Both the position numbers and the translations under genes were made by a program. This document shows positions 17,216 through 25,354 of a stretch of 32,839 bases of DNA, piece by piece (the first letter of the stretch is position 1; the number at the start of each line of letters is the position of its first letter). Under the pieces are notes generated by a model, which did not search any database, was not told the origin of the DNA, and saw only the letters and a program-made list of their open reading frames with translations. This stretch comes from Chloroflexota bacterium. GTDB lineage: Bacteria > Chloroflexota > UBA6077 > CF-72. The DNA lies in contig JAFAPL010000079.1 of NCBI GenBank assembly GCA_019247135.1, positions 1 through 32,839 of the forward strand, given 5' to 3'.

Positions 17216-19557
17216 AGCGCAACGCCTTTCTCGCGCAGGATGCGCCAGAGCTTGGGTGGCGTAATGGGAATGTCGACGTGGGTCACGCCGAGGTGGCTCA
17301 GCGCGTCGACGACTGCATTCGCGATCGCCGGCGGCGCGCCGACGGTCGCGGACTCGCCCACGCCTTTGGCACCGAGCGGATGATGGGGCGACGGCGTTAC
17401 GGTCCGATCGGTTTCCCATTTTGGCGTTTCCATCGCCGTTGGCACCAGGTAATCCATCAACGTACCGCCGTGGATGTTGCCGCCCTCGTCGTACCAGATC
17501 TCCTCATACAACGCCGGCGCGAGACCCATACTGAGTCCGCCGTGGATCTGCCCCTCTACGACCATAGGATTGATGATCGTGCCGCAATCGTCGACAGCGA
17601 CGAATCGCCGAACCTTTACCTGGCCAGTGCCTCGGTCAATGTCGACGACGGCGACGTAAGCGCCGAATGGGAACGTCAGATTGGGCGGGTCGTAGTAGCA
17701 CACCGCCTCCAGCCCGGCCTCCATACCTTGCGGGTGATTGGTGTACGCCGCGAACGCCAGGTCGGCCATCGATTTGGAGCGTTCAGGCGCACCGCGGACC
17801 TGGAAGCGATAGTCCTTCCACTCCAGGTCGTCGACGCTACACTCCAGCAGATGGGCCGCCAGTTGTGCGGCCTTGGTGCGAATTTTCCGCGCCGCCATCG
17901 CGGTAGCGGCGCCGGCCGTTGGCGTGCTTCGGCTGGCGTACGTCCCCAGGCCATACGGGGCGGTGTCGGTGTCGCCGTGCTCCACCTCGATGTTTTCGAC
18001 GGGCAGGCCCAGCTCCTCGGCCACGATCTGCGCGAATGTGGTTTCGTGACCCTGGCCCTGAGTCTGGACGCCGATCCGGACGATCGCCGAACCGGTCGGG
18101 TGGATGCGGATCTCGGCCGAGTCGAACATCTTGATGCCCAGGATGTCGAATGTGTGCGACGGGCCCGCGCCGACGATTTCGGTGAACGTGGAGATGCCGA
18201 TGCCCATCAGCTCGCCCCGCGCACGCTTCTCCGCTTGCTCGTGCCTGAGCTCTGTGTAGCCGATCTTCTCGAGGGCTTTCCGAAGCGCTGCCGGATAATT
18301 TCCAGAATCATATTCCCAGCCCAGCACGGACCTGTACGGGAATTGCTCGGGCTGGATGAAATTTTTCTGGCGCAGCTCGGCGGGATCCATGTTCAACTTC
18401 AACGCCAGCGTGTCGACCATGCGCTCGATTGTGTGCACCGCCTCGGTCACGCGGAATGAGCAGCGATACGCGACCCCGCCGGGCGGCTTGTTGGTGTACA
18501 CGCCGTCCACTTCGACGAACGCGCGTGGCATGTCATACGAACCCGTGCAGATCGAAAACAGGCCTGCCGGGAACTTCGACGGATTGGCGGCCGCGTCGGC
18601 GGCGCCGTGGTCGGCAAGCGTCTTGATGCGCAGCGCCTTCATCTGGCCGGAACTATCGGCGGCAAGCTCCGCGTGGACGTGATAGTCGCGCGCGAAGGAA
18701 TCGGCTTGTAGATTCTCCGAGCGGTCTTCGATCCACTTGATCGGATGTCCCGTCGTCAGCGCGGCGACGACGGCACACACGTACCCGGGATAGACGGGTA
18801 CTTTGCCTCCGAATCCGCCGCCAATGTCAGGCGAAATCACGCGGATTTTGTGTTCGGGAATTTTCGACACCAATGAGAACACGGTTCTGATCGCGTGCGG
18901 CGCTTGCGTCGTCATCCACACGGTGAGCTTGCCGGAGGTCTTGTCGAAATTGGCAACGCAGCCGCAGGTCTCGATGGACGCGACATGGATCCGCGGAATG
19001 TAAATGTCTTGCTGGACGACCACATCAGCGGTCTCGAACGCTTGCTGCGTCGCGTCGCGGTCGCCGACTTCCCAGTGCCAGATGTGGTTGCTCTTCTGGT
19101 CTTTGTCTGGACGGACCAGGGGTGCGTCAGGTTCCAGCGCGCGCCGCGGGTTCACGACCGGCTCCAGGGCCTCGTACTCAACTTCGACGGCGGCGGCTCC
19201 ATCCGCCGCGGCGTAGCGGTCCTCCGCGACGACGCAGGCGACTTCTTGGGACTGGTACACGACGTGGTCGGTGGGCAGCACCATCTGGGTGTCACTCATA
19301 AGAGTCGGCATCCAGTGGAGTCCGGCGGCTTCCAGGTCTTTCCCAGTGACGACTGCGACCACGCCGGGGATTTTGAGCGCTTCCGACGCGTCGATGTTCA
19401 CGATTCGCGCGTGGGCGTATGGACTCCGCACGATATCCATGAACAGCATGCCCGGCAACTTCACGTCGTCGATGTAGTTGCCCTGTCCGCGCAGGAAACG
19501 CGGATCCTCTTTGCGCCGGACGGAGTGGCCGATGCCGCGAACGACTGTCTCAGGCAT
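17212..19557 (-). CDS. coxL: Aerobic carbon monoxide dehydrogenase large (Mo-Cu) subunit, form I
   Basis: The 781-residue molybdopterin subunit oxidises CO with water to CO2, passing electrons to CoxS and CoxM. It contains the form I signature AYRCSFR at residues 363-369, where C366 (codon 18460-18462) is the copper-binding cysteine. Form II enzymes have AYRGAGR instead. Other family marks are DIGGGFGGK (244-252), [46 protein letters not shown] and GAKGVGES with the catalytic Glu at 735. Similarity to the Oligotropha enzyme, as I recall it, runs along the whole chain. The start overlaps the end of coxS by 8 bases and the stop overlaps the XdhC-like start. Confidence 0.96.
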   Translation of the reverse strand: MPETVVRGIGHSVRRKEDPRFLRGQGNYIDDVKLPGMLFMDIVRSPYAHARIVNIDASEALKIPGVVAVVTGKDLEAAGLHWMPTLMSDTQMVLPTDHVVYQSQEVACVVAEDRYAAADGAAAVEVEYEALEPVVNPRRALEPDAPLVRPDKDQKSNHIWHWEVGDRDATQQAFETADVVVQQDIYIPRIHVASIETCGCVANFDKTSGKLTVWMTTQAPHAIRTVFSLVSKIPEHKIRVISPDIGGGFGGKVPVYPGYVCAVVAALTTGHPIKWIEDRSENLQADSFARDYHVHAELAADSSGQMKALRIKTLADHGAADAAANPSKFPAGLFSICTGSYDMPRAFVEVDGVYTNKPPGGVAYRCSFRVTEAVHTIERMVDTLALKLNMDPAELRQKNFIQPEQFPYRSVLGWEYDSGNYPAALRKALEKIGYTELRHEQAEKRARGELMGIGISTFTEIVGAGPSHTFDILGIKMFDSAEIRIHPTGSAIVRIGVQTQGQGHETTFAQIVAEELGLPVENIEVEHGDTDTAPYGLGTYASRSTPTAGAATAMAARKIRTKAAQLAAHLLECSVDDLEWKDYRFQVRGAPERSKSMADLAFAAYTNHPQGMEAGLEAVCYYDPPNLTFPFGAYVAVVDIDRGTGQVKVRRFVAVDDCGTIINPMVVEGQIHGGLSMGLAPALYEEIWYDEGGNIHGGTLMDYLVPTAMETPKWETDRTVTPSPHHPLGAKGVGESATVGAPPAIANAVVDALSHLGVTHVDIPITPPKLWRILREKGVAL

Positions 19558-20077
19558 GCAAGACCTCCTGGTGCGAGCTCACCGGCGTCTCGCCGCGCAT
19601 CTTCGCTGCGCCGAACTGGATCGCTTTCACAATGTTGACGTATCCCGTGCAGCGGCACAGATTGCCAGAAATGCCGCGCCGGATCTCGTCCTCGGTTGGC
19701 GCGGCGTTCTCGGCTAACAAAGCCCTGGCACTCATCAGCATGCCTGGAGTGCAGAAACCGCATTGCAGCCCATGCTCTTGCAGAAAGCCCTCCTGGAGTG
19801 GATGCAGCGTGCCATTCTGCTCCAGGCCCTCGACAGTTTCGATCGAGCAACCATCCACCTGGACGGCGAGCAGCGTGCACGACTTCACGGCTTTTCCGTC
19901 CAACAAGACGGTGCAAGCGCCGCAATTCGAGGTATCGCAACCTATATGCGTGCCAGTCATTCCCAAGGTCTCGCGGAGGAAATGAACCAGCAACAGGCGG
20001 GTTGGCACTTCCGCCGTGTGCCGTTCAGCATTGACGGTGACGTTCACGGTCGCGCGACTGACGGGTTCGGCGGTCAC
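19550..20077 (-). CDS. coxS: Carbon monoxide dehydrogenase small [2Fe-2S] subunit
   Basis: With a GTG start at 20077, in a GTGA overlap with the coxM stop, the product is 175 residues, normal for CoxS. The longer open frame to 20302 is only the shadow of coxM. Plant-type cluster ligands are C47, C52, C55 and C67 ([15 protein letters not shown]). The second cluster uses C106, C109, C141 and C143 ([21 protein letters not shown]). It carries electrons between the CoxL molybdenum site and the CoxM flavin. The gene ends 8 bases inside coxL. The coupling of all three genes matches the M-S-L order of form I operons. Confidence 0.95.
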   Translation of the reverse strand: MTAEPVSRATVNVTVNAERHTAEVPTRLLLVHFLRETLGMTGTHIGCDTSNCGACTVLLDGKAVKSCTLLAVQVDGCSIETVEGLEQNGTLHPLQEGFLQEHGLQCGFCTPGMLMSARALLAENAAPTEDEIRRGISGNLCRCTGYVNIVKAIQFGAAKMRGETPVSSHQEVLHA

Positions 20078-20949
20078 GCGGTCGCTCCTCGGGCCCGAGC
20101 AAACGCGCGGTTCAATGCCCGGCGTGTCAGCTCGCGCACCATAGCACGCTTGTAGTCGATCGGCCCGCGGTCGTCGTCGATCGGATCGGAGGCAGCTTCG
20201 GCCAGGCGCGCGGCTTCGTTGAAATTGTCCGGAGCCGGCGGCTTGCTCACCAGGAACCGCTCCGCGTCGCGCGCTTTGATACTCGTTGGACCCGCGTTGC
20301 ACAGTCCGATGCCAATCAACCCGATGTTGCCGGTCTCATTCAGCCAGAGCTGGACTCCGACGGCGATGACGGCGTAGTCACCAACTTTGCGCTCCAGTTT
20401 CTCGTATGCCCCGCCAGATCGCTCTCTTGGTATCGGGACGCGGATCTCCGTCACGAGTTCATCCGGATGAAGACTCGTGGTGAGGATGCCGGTGTACAGC
20501 GCGTCGATCGGAACCACGCGTTCGCCGCCAGACCCAACAACCACGACCTGGCCCTCCATCGCGAGCAACGCGGCTGGCCAATCCGCCGCCGGGTCGCCGT
20601 GAGCCACGGCGCCAGCCAGTGTGCCGCGGTTGCGCACGAGCGGATCGCCGATGCCGCCAGCCGTGTCGTACAGCAGCGGATAGCGCTCGCGAATAAGCGA
20701 CGACCGTTCCAGGTCGGCGTGACGGACGAGGGCGCCGATCCGGAGTTTGTCGCCGTCTTCGCGGATGTAGTCGAGGCCCGGTATGCGATTGATGTCTACG
20801 ATCACTGGCGGATTGGCCAGGCGCAACTTCATCAGTGGCAGGAGGCTATGGCCGCCCGCCAGCACCTTGGCGTCCTCGTAGGAGCGCAACAGGTCAATGG
20901 CCTCGTCCAGTGAACGTGGCGCGGCGTACCTGAATGACGCGGGAATCAC
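20074..20949 (-). CDS. coxM: Carbon monoxide dehydrogenase medium FAD subunit
   Basis: The 291-residue subunit binds FAD and passes electrons from CoxS to the respiratory chain. The two flavin motifs are AGGHSLLP (31-38) and [15 protein letters not shown] (109-123, with A in place of the second G of the usual TIGG). [13 protein letters not shown] is typical of CoxM and CutM. The start is GTG 20949, chosen because a strong Shine-Dalgarno GGAGGT lies 6 nt upstream and because the protein then begins [10 protein letters not shown] as in relatives. It is the first gene of coxMSL-xdhC and has its own promoter. Confidence 0.95.
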   Translation of the reverse strand: MIPASFRYAAPRSLDEAIDLLRSYEDAKVLAGGHSLLPLMKLRLANPPVIVDINRIPGLDYIREDGDKLRIGALVRHADLERSSLIRERYPLLYDTAGGIGDPLVRNRGTLAGAVAHGDPAADWPAALLAMEGQVVVVGSGGERVVPIDALYTGILTTSLHPDELVTEIRVPIPRERSGGAYEKLERKVGDYAVIAVGVQLWLNETGNIGLIGIGLCNAGPTSIKARDAERFLVSKPPAPDNFNEAARLAEAASDPIDDDRGPIDYKRAMVRELTRRALNRAFARARGATA

Positions 20950-20955
20950 GTATGT

Positions 20956-20963
20956 ACCTCCCC
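20956..20963 (-). promoter_or_regulatory. Shine-Dalgarno GGGGAGGT for coxM
   Basis: The minus strand reads GGGGAGGT, then 6 nt, then GTG. It fixes the unusual GTG start and contrasts with the many leaderless starts in the window. Confidence 0.75.
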
Positions 20964-20973
20964 AAGCCCGGGG

Positions 20974-21003
20974 ACGCTACTCCGACCTGCCGGGACTCGT
21001 CAA
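20974..21003 (-). promoter_or_regulatory. cox operon promoter, TTGACG-N18-TAGCGT
   Basis: On the minus strand the -35 TTGACG (20998-21003) and -10 TAGCGT (20974-20979) are 18 bases apart and predict a 5' leader of roughly 20 nt containing the Shine-Dalgarno site. Both hexamers are identical to those of the divergent isochorismatase-like gene 135 bases away. Confidence 0.65.
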
Positions 21004-21078
21004 CAAAACAGCTATGTAAAGGGGCCGTCGGGTGCATCGTGCGCGTGCCGCTCGAAGGGCGCTCGTTCGCTCGTCAGC

Positions 21079-21134
21079 GCCAGCCCGCCCGGTGGATCAG
21101 TCGCCCGCCGGGGCCAGCCCGCCGGGTGGATAAG
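21079..21134. repeat. 22-bp direct repeat pair in the cox control region
   Basis: Two 22-base copies, 21079-21100 and 21113-21134, begin GCCAGCCCGCC and end GGTGGATCAG or GGTGGATAAG. They differ at two positions. Their starts are 34 bases apart, close to three turns of the helix, and the second copy ends four bases before the -35 of the plus-strand promoter. This is the arrangement expected for a regulator binding two sites on one face of the DNA between divergent promoters. No regulator gene is in the window. Confidence 0.6.
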
Positions 21135-21138
21135 TATT

Positions 21139-21167
21139 TTGACGACCTCGCGCCTGCGCTGTAGCGT
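21139..21167 (+). promoter_or_regulatory. Promoter TTGACG-N17-TAGCGT, leaderless start
   Basis: TTGACG (21139-21144), a 17-base spacer and TAGCGT (21162-21167) are followed by 7 nt and ATG 21175. Spacing is ideal for the housekeeping sigma factor, and no ribosome-binding site fits between. This decides ATG 21175 over the TTG at 21139, which falls inside the -35. Confidence 0.7.
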
Positions 21168-21174
21168 CGCCGAC

Positions 21175-21789
21175 ATGCTTCGGTCGCTCGCTGCCGGCGT
21201 GTTGCTCGTATTAGCCACTCAGGGGACGGTCTTCGCTCAGCAATTGCCGCCCTCGCCCGCGCCGGTGGCAGTCACACTTGATCCGACCACGACCGCCGTC
21301 CTGGTCCTGGACATCACCACGCAAACCTGCAGCCCGCAGGCCAATTGCCTCAAGATGCTGCCTCGGGTGAGCTCATTACTGGATGCGGCCCGCGGAGCAG
21401 GAGTCGCGGTGTTCTACAGCGTGCCGATGACTCAACCGCCGATCCTGCCGGAGGTCGCGCCCGCGGAGGGCGATCCGCTCGTGGTTGGGCTCGCGCAGGA
21501 TCGATTCTTCGATACGCCCCTGGACGAGTTGCTGCGCGCCAGAGGAATCCAGCAATTGATCCTGGTCGGCTGGCGGATCGATGGTTCGGTGCTCTACACG
21601 GCCGTGGGTGGATCTATACGCAACTACACGGTGGTGGTGGCGGACGATGGGACGGCGGCTGCACAGGACTACGACGTCGCGGTAGGCCACTATCAGTTGC
21701 TGACAGAGCTGAACGCGAACGCGAACAACGAACCGTTGAAGAAGGCCGCCGTGACGATCAGCCGGACTGATTTGATCTCCTTTCACTGA
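21175..21789 (+). CDS. Exported isochorismatase-fold protein lacking the usual Lys and Cys
   Basis: The 204-residue protein has an N-terminal signal sequence with a likely cleavage after TVFA (about residue 21), then an isochorismatase-like domain. The family Asp is D46 (AVLVLDITTQ), and the fold's later strands are seen in RGIQQLILVGWRIDGSVLY and YTVVVADDGTAA. Cysteine hydrolases have Cys where S138 stands here, and the catalytic Lys position (before DRFFDTPLDELL) is not Lys. It may act as an isochorismatase-type hydrolase, a binding protein, or have lost catalysis. Two cysteines, C52 and C58, could form a disulfide outside the cell. It is divergent from coxM and shares its control region. 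Confidence 0.78.
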   Translation: MLRSLAAGVLLVLATQGTVFAQQLPPSPAPVAVTLDPTTTAVLVLDITTQTCSPQANCLKMLPRVSSLLDAARGAGVAVFYSVPMTQPPILPEVAPAEGDPLVVGLAQDRFFDTPLDELLRARGIQQLILVGWRIDGSVLYTAVGGSIRNYTVVVADDGTAAAQDYDVAVGHYQLLTELNANANNEPLKKAAVTISRTDLISFH

Positions 21790-21827
21790 GGGCATACATC
21801 GGGCAGCCCCAGGGAAGCTTCTGTTAC

Positions 21828-21833
21828 TACCCT
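21828..21833 (+). promoter_or_regulatory. -10 box TACCCT before hypothetical gene
   Basis: TACCCT ends 6 nt before ATG 21840, and there is no Shine-Dalgarno site, so the start appears leaderless. Confidence 0.45.
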
Positions 21834-21839
21834 GAATCC

Positions 21840-22202
21840 ATGAGCGCTGAAGGCCGACTGCATTCGATGACACCCGAAGAACGTGCGCTGGCGCTGGACG
21901 TGCTCGGCGTGGCCTGGAACTCGGCGGCTCGTGGTCACGCGATCGTTGGCGCGGTGCGCACCGCCGCGTCGGCGTTGCCGGAGCAGCACCCTGAGGTCAG
22001 CGAAGAGTACGCCGAACACGTCGTGCAGGCGGCGGTCTGGTATCTGGACCGCGCCGTGCGGCGCGTCGCCGATCCGGACAGGGACGGCCATACCGAGGGC
22101 CAGCGCGCGATCAATCTGAGCTGGTTTTCCACCTTCGCGACCGCCGATGACGTCGAGCGCCTGTTCGCGATGGCGGCCGCGCTCGACGCCGACGACGAAT
22201 AA
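21840..22202 (+). CDS. Hypothetical small acidic protein
   Basis: I do not recognise this 120-residue product. It is predicted mostly helical, acidic at the C-terminus (ALDADDE), and has a Trp-rich hydrophobic core: VLGVAWNSAARGHAIVGAV, VVQAAVWYLDRAV and NLSWFSTFATADDVERL. There is no signal peptide, membrane helix or metal motif. The coding potential is supported by a -10 box 6 nt before the ATG and by tight fit between neighbours. It ends 6 bases from the convergent CoA-binding protein gene. Confidence 0.65.
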   Translation: MSAEGRLHSMTPEERALALDVLGVAWNSAARGHAIVGAVRTAASALPEQHPEVSEEYAEHVVQAAVWYLDRAVRRVADPDRDGHTEGQRAINLSWFSTFATADDVERLFAMAAALDADDE

Positions 22203-22208
22203 AGCCGC

Positions 22209-22742
22209 TCAGGGCACTGGCTGCCGCTGGGCGCCGACCACGCCAGTGTTGAAGCCGAGCCAGTGCATGCGCCCGAGGTGCCGCGCGTGCTCCACTTTCA
22301 TACACCGATCGACAACGACCTTGAGACCAGCCTGCTCCGCGATCCGGGCACCCTCCGGCGAGATGACGCCGAACTGCAGCCACAGCGCTTTCGCGCCGAT
22401 TCTTACGGCTTCTTCCGCGATCGCGGGCACGAATTGTGGGGCGCGAAAGACGTCCACGACGTCAACAGGAAACGGGATGTCGGCGAGCGTTGCGAAGGCC
22501 TTTTCGCCTACCGCCTCAGACTCGTTCGGATTCACGGGCACAACGGTGTAGCCGTGTCGCTTCAAGTAGTAGCCGACGAAATTTGACGGCCGAAGTACGT
22601 TCGACGACAGCCCGACGATCGCGACCGTTCTGGCAGTGTGCAGGATCTCACGGATGACGTTCGCATCCTGGTATCTGCGTACGGCTTCGAGCGCCGAGCG
22701 ATCGGGCAGTGCACACACGAGCCCATCAGCCTGCTGCGTCAT
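22209..22742 (-). CDS. CoA-binding domain protein (YccU-like)
   Basis: The 177-residue product carries a Rossmann-type CoA-binding domain: TVAIVGLSSNVLRPSNFVG, YLKRHGYTVVPVNPNESEA, FPVDVVDVFRAP, GAKALWLQFGVISPEG and a C-terminal VVVDRCMKVEHAR. That last Cys-containing motif is conserved in the YccU family. It begins about 40 residues in, after an N-terminal extension. The start overlaps the metY stop in ATGA, making it the third gene of a metX-metY operon. Its role in sulfur or methionine metabolism is suggested only by position. Confidence 0.85.
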   Translation of the reverse strand: MTQQADGLVCALPDRSALEAVRRYQDANVIREILHTARTVAIVGLSSNVLRPSNFVGYYLKRHGYTVVPVNPNESEAVGEKAFATLADIPFPVDVVDVFRAPQFVPAIAEEAVRIGAKALWLQFGVISPEGARIAEQAGLKVVVDRCMKVEHARHLGRMHWLGFNTGVVGAQRQPVP

Positions 22743-24121
22743 GCCACTTCCTCCACTTCCTCCACGTCCTCCACTTGCTCGGCCAGCCCATTCGCCACGC
22801 CATTGGCGCGTGCTCCAGTTGCCGCCCCGAGCGCACGATCCAGGTCCCAGATCAGGTCATCCAGCGTTTCGAGGCCCACCGAGAGTCGAATCGTGCCGCC
22901 ACTGATCCCAGCCGCTGTCAGCTCCTCGTCGTTCAACTGACGATGCGTCGTGCTGGCGGGATGAATCACCAGGCTCTTGGCGTCACCCACGTTCGCGAGG
23001 TGGCTCCACAGGCGCAATGTCTGGATGAATCGGCGCCCGGCTTCGCGTCCGCCACGTAGATCGAAAGCGAATACAGCGCCCGCACCACGCGGCAAGTACT
23101 TCTCGCGCAGCGCGCTGTACGGACTGTCCGGCAGGCCCGCGTAGCGGACGGATTCGACGGCCGGATGCTGGGCGAGAAATCGGGCCACCCCGAGTGCATT
23201 TTCGACGTGCCGGTCCATCCGCAAGGGCAGTGTTTCGAGCCCGAGCAAGAAAAGGAACGCGTTGAACGGGCTCAGGCACGCCCCGAGATCGCGCAGCGAC
23301 TCGGCCCGCAGCTTCATCAGATACCCGTACATGCCGAACGTGTCGTGAAAAGCCAGGCCGTGATACGCGGGCGAGGGGTCGGCGACGACTCCGAACCGGC
23401 CGTTCGACCAGTCGAACTGACCGGACTCGACGACGACGCCGCCGATGCTCGTGCCGTGGCCGCCGATGAACTTGGTGGCCGAGTGAACGACGATGTCGGC
23501 ACCGAAATCGATTGGCCGACACAGATAGGGAGTCGCGAACGTATTGTCGATCATGAGTGGCGCCTGGTGCGCATGCGCGATCTCGGCAACCGCGGAGATG
23601 TCGAGAATGTTCCCGCCCGGGTTGCCGATCGTCTCACCGTAAAAGAGCTTGGTGTTGCTCTTGACCGCGCGGGCCCACGCGTCGAGATCGTCAGGATCGA
23701 CAAACGTCAGCTCGAGTGACAGCTTGCGAGTGAGATGCTTGAGCTGTGTGACCGTCCCGCCGTAGAGCGCGCCAGACGTCACGATGTGGTCGCCGGGCTG
23801 GAGCAGCGTAAACAACGCCGCCGCCTGGGCGGCCAGGCCGCTCGCGAACGCGACCGCACCCACACCCGCCTCGAGATTTCCGATGCGCTCTTCGAAGGTG
23901 GCGACGGTCGGGTTCATGATGCGGGAGTAGGTGTTGCCATACTCCTGCAGGTTGAAGTAGGCGGCGGCGGACTCAGGGTCCTCGAACACGTAGCTCGTGG
24001 TCTGAAAAATCGGCACGGCACGCGCGCCGGTGTAGGGGTCCGGTCGTTGGCCAGCGTGAATCGCGCGGGTATCGAAGCCGAACGCGCGCGGAGCTTCGTG
24101 CTCGCCGTCAGTTGTCGCCAT
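22739..24121 (-). CDS. metY: O-acetylhomoserine sulfhydrylase (aminocarboxypropyltransferase)
   Basis: This PLP enzyme makes homocysteine from O-acetylhomoserine and sulfide. Starting at ATG 24121 it has 460 residues. It shows FDTRAIHAGQRPDP at the start, QTTSYVFED, NTYSRIMNPT, ASGLAAQ and the PLP lysine K217 in HSATKFIGGHG, with LVIHPASTTHRQL near the end. An in-frame extension to 24238 is the shadow of metX. The ATG overlaps the end of metX by 14 bases. The last 15 residues are an acidic Glu/Val tail encoded by a 9-base imperfect tandem repeat, outside the normal fold. Confidence 0.93.
   Translation of the reverse strand: MATTDGEHEAPRAFGFDTRAIHAGQRPDPYTGARAVPIFQTTSYVFEDPESAAAYFNLQEYGNTYSRIMNPTVATFEERIGNLEAGVGAVAFASGLAAQAAALFTLLQPGDHIVTSGALYGGTVTQLKHLTRKLSLELTFVDPDDLDAWARAVKSNTKLFYGETIGNPGGNILDISAVAEIAHAHQAPLMIDNTFATPYLCRPIDFGADIVVHSATKFIGGHGTSIGGVVVESGQFDWSNGRFGVVADPSPAYHGLAFHDTFGMYGYLMKLRAESLRDLGACLSPFNAFLFLLGLETLPLRMDRHVENALGVARFLAQHPAVESVRYAGLPDSPYSALREKYLPRGAGAVFAFDLRGGREAGRRFIQTLRLWSHLANVGDAKSLVIHPASTTHRQLNDEELTAAGISGGTIRLSVGLETLDDLIWDLDRALGAATGARANGVANGLAEQVEDVEEVEEVA
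22743..22778. repeat. Short 9-base imperfect tandem repeat in metY 3' end
   Basis: The plus strand repeats a unit close to CACTTCCTC about four times. It encodes the acidic EDVEEVEEV tail of MetY. Such repeats can gain or lose units in frame without disturbing the enzyme core. Confidence 0.55.
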
Positions 24122-25331
24122 GGGCGGAGATCTCCTCGAGAAACGCGGCAATGAGTGGCGCCTGGCGCGCCTCGTCGAGCAAGAACGAATCGTGTCCGTA
24201 GCTTGCCTGGATTGGATAGTGTCGGACCCGGGCTCCATTGGCGATCAGAGCCTGTTCGAGCTCATGCGAGTCGGCTGGTGGGTAAAGCCAGTCTGACGAA
24301 AACGAAATCAACAGAAAACGGGCCAGGGCTCCTGCGAGCGCGGCCTCGAGCGAGCCGGCCCCATGATCGCGAGCCAGATCGAAGTACGTGAGCGCACGTG
24401 AAATGTACAGATAGCTGTTCGCGTCAAAGCGTCCGGCGAAGCTGCTCGCCTGGTGGCGCAGATAACTCTCGACCGCGAAATCAGGCTCGGTCAGCGTGTA
24501 CGAGTAGGCGTCGCGCGCCTGCAGGCGTCGACCGAACTTCTGGTGCATCGATTCGGCGGACAGATAGGTCACGTGGCCGACCATGCGGGCGATGCCAATC
24601 CCTGCCATCGGCGCGCGGTCTGTGCCGTAGTAGTCGCCAGCTTGCCAGGCGGGATCGGCCATGATCGCGTTGCGAGCGATGGCGTTCCACGCGACGCCCT
24701 GGCTGCCCAGGCGCGCGGTGCTGGCGATCGAGATGACACCTCGAACGTCCTTTGGATATGCCACCGCCCACTCGAGTGCTTGCATACCTCCGAGCGAGCC
24801 GCCGCCAACCGCCAGGAGTCGTTCAATGCCGAGGACATCCAGGAACCCACGCTCGGCTCTGACCATGTCACCGACGGTGATGACGGGAAAGTTGAGCGCG
24901 TAGGGTCGGCCGGTCGCGGCATCGATCGAACTGGGTCCAGTGGAGCCACGGCAGCTGCCGATCAGATTCGTGCAGACGACGAAGTAGCGATCCGTGTCGA
25001 AGGCCTTGCCCGGGCCGATCATGCCGTCCCACCAGCCGAGGCCGCCCCGCGGTTTGATGCCGCGTTCGTCGGCGCCGATGCCGTCCACTGCACTCGGTGC
25101 GTCGGGGTCCTCGCTCCACCCGGCCGCGTGCGCATCGCCGCTCAGGGCGTGGCAGACGAGAATGACGTTATCTCTGGTGGGCGCGAGGCGGCCGTAGGTT
25201 TCGTACGCGATGCGCACGTGTTCGAGGCTCGCTCCCGAATCGAGCGCCAGCGGGTGGGGGAGATCGATGAATTGCGTGCGCGCAACGCCGGCTGATCCGG
25301 GCACGCCGACGACGACCTCACGCACGGACAC
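24108..25331 (-). CDS. metX: Homoserine O-acetyltransferase
   Basis: MetX acylates homoserine, the first committed step of methionine synthesis here, feeding metY. It is an alpha/beta-hydrolase with nucleophile S179 (AVGGGSLGGMQALEW), D347 (SSDWLYPP) and H380 (SYGHDSFLL). Other family marks are LVCHALSGDAH, WWDGMIGPGKAFDTDRYFV and NLIGSCRGSTGP. The frame is open far upstream (to 25586) but overlaps the SDR gene. GTG 25331 is chosen because a near-consensus TATGAT ends 6 nt before it, giving 407 residues; GTG 25325 is the alternative. No SAM riboswitch could be recognised upstream. Whether acetyl- or succinyl-CoA is used cannot be told by eye. Confidence 0.92.
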   Translation of the reverse strand: MSVREVVVGVPGSAGVARTQFIDLPHPLALDSGASLEHVRIAYETYGRLAPTRDNVILVCHALSGDAHAAGWSEDPDAPSAVDGIGADERGIKPRGGLGWWDGMIGPGKAFDTDRYFVVCTNLIGSCRGSTGPSSIDAATGRPYALNFPVITVGDMVRAERGFLDVLGIERLLAVGGGSLGGMQALEWAVAYPKDVRGVISIASTARLGSQGVAWNAIARNAIMADPAWQAGDYYGTDRAPMAGIGIARMVGHVTYLSAESMHQKFGRRLQARDAYSYTLTEPDFAVESYLRHQASSFAGRFDANSYLYISRALTYFDLARDHGAGSLEAALAGALARFLLISFSSDWLYPPADSHELEQALIANGARVRHYPIQASYGHDSFLLDEARQAPLIAAFLEEISAHGDN

Positions 25332-25337
25332 AGCATG

Positions 25338-25343
25338 ATCATA
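25338..25343 (-). promoter_or_regulatory. -10 box TATGAT for metX
   Basis: TATGAT on the minus strand ends 6 nt before GTG 25331, in the 23-base gap after the SDR stop. It suggests that metX-metY has its own leaderless transcript and does not depend on SDR transcription. Confidence 0.55.
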
Positions 25344-25354
25344 GGAGTTGACGT

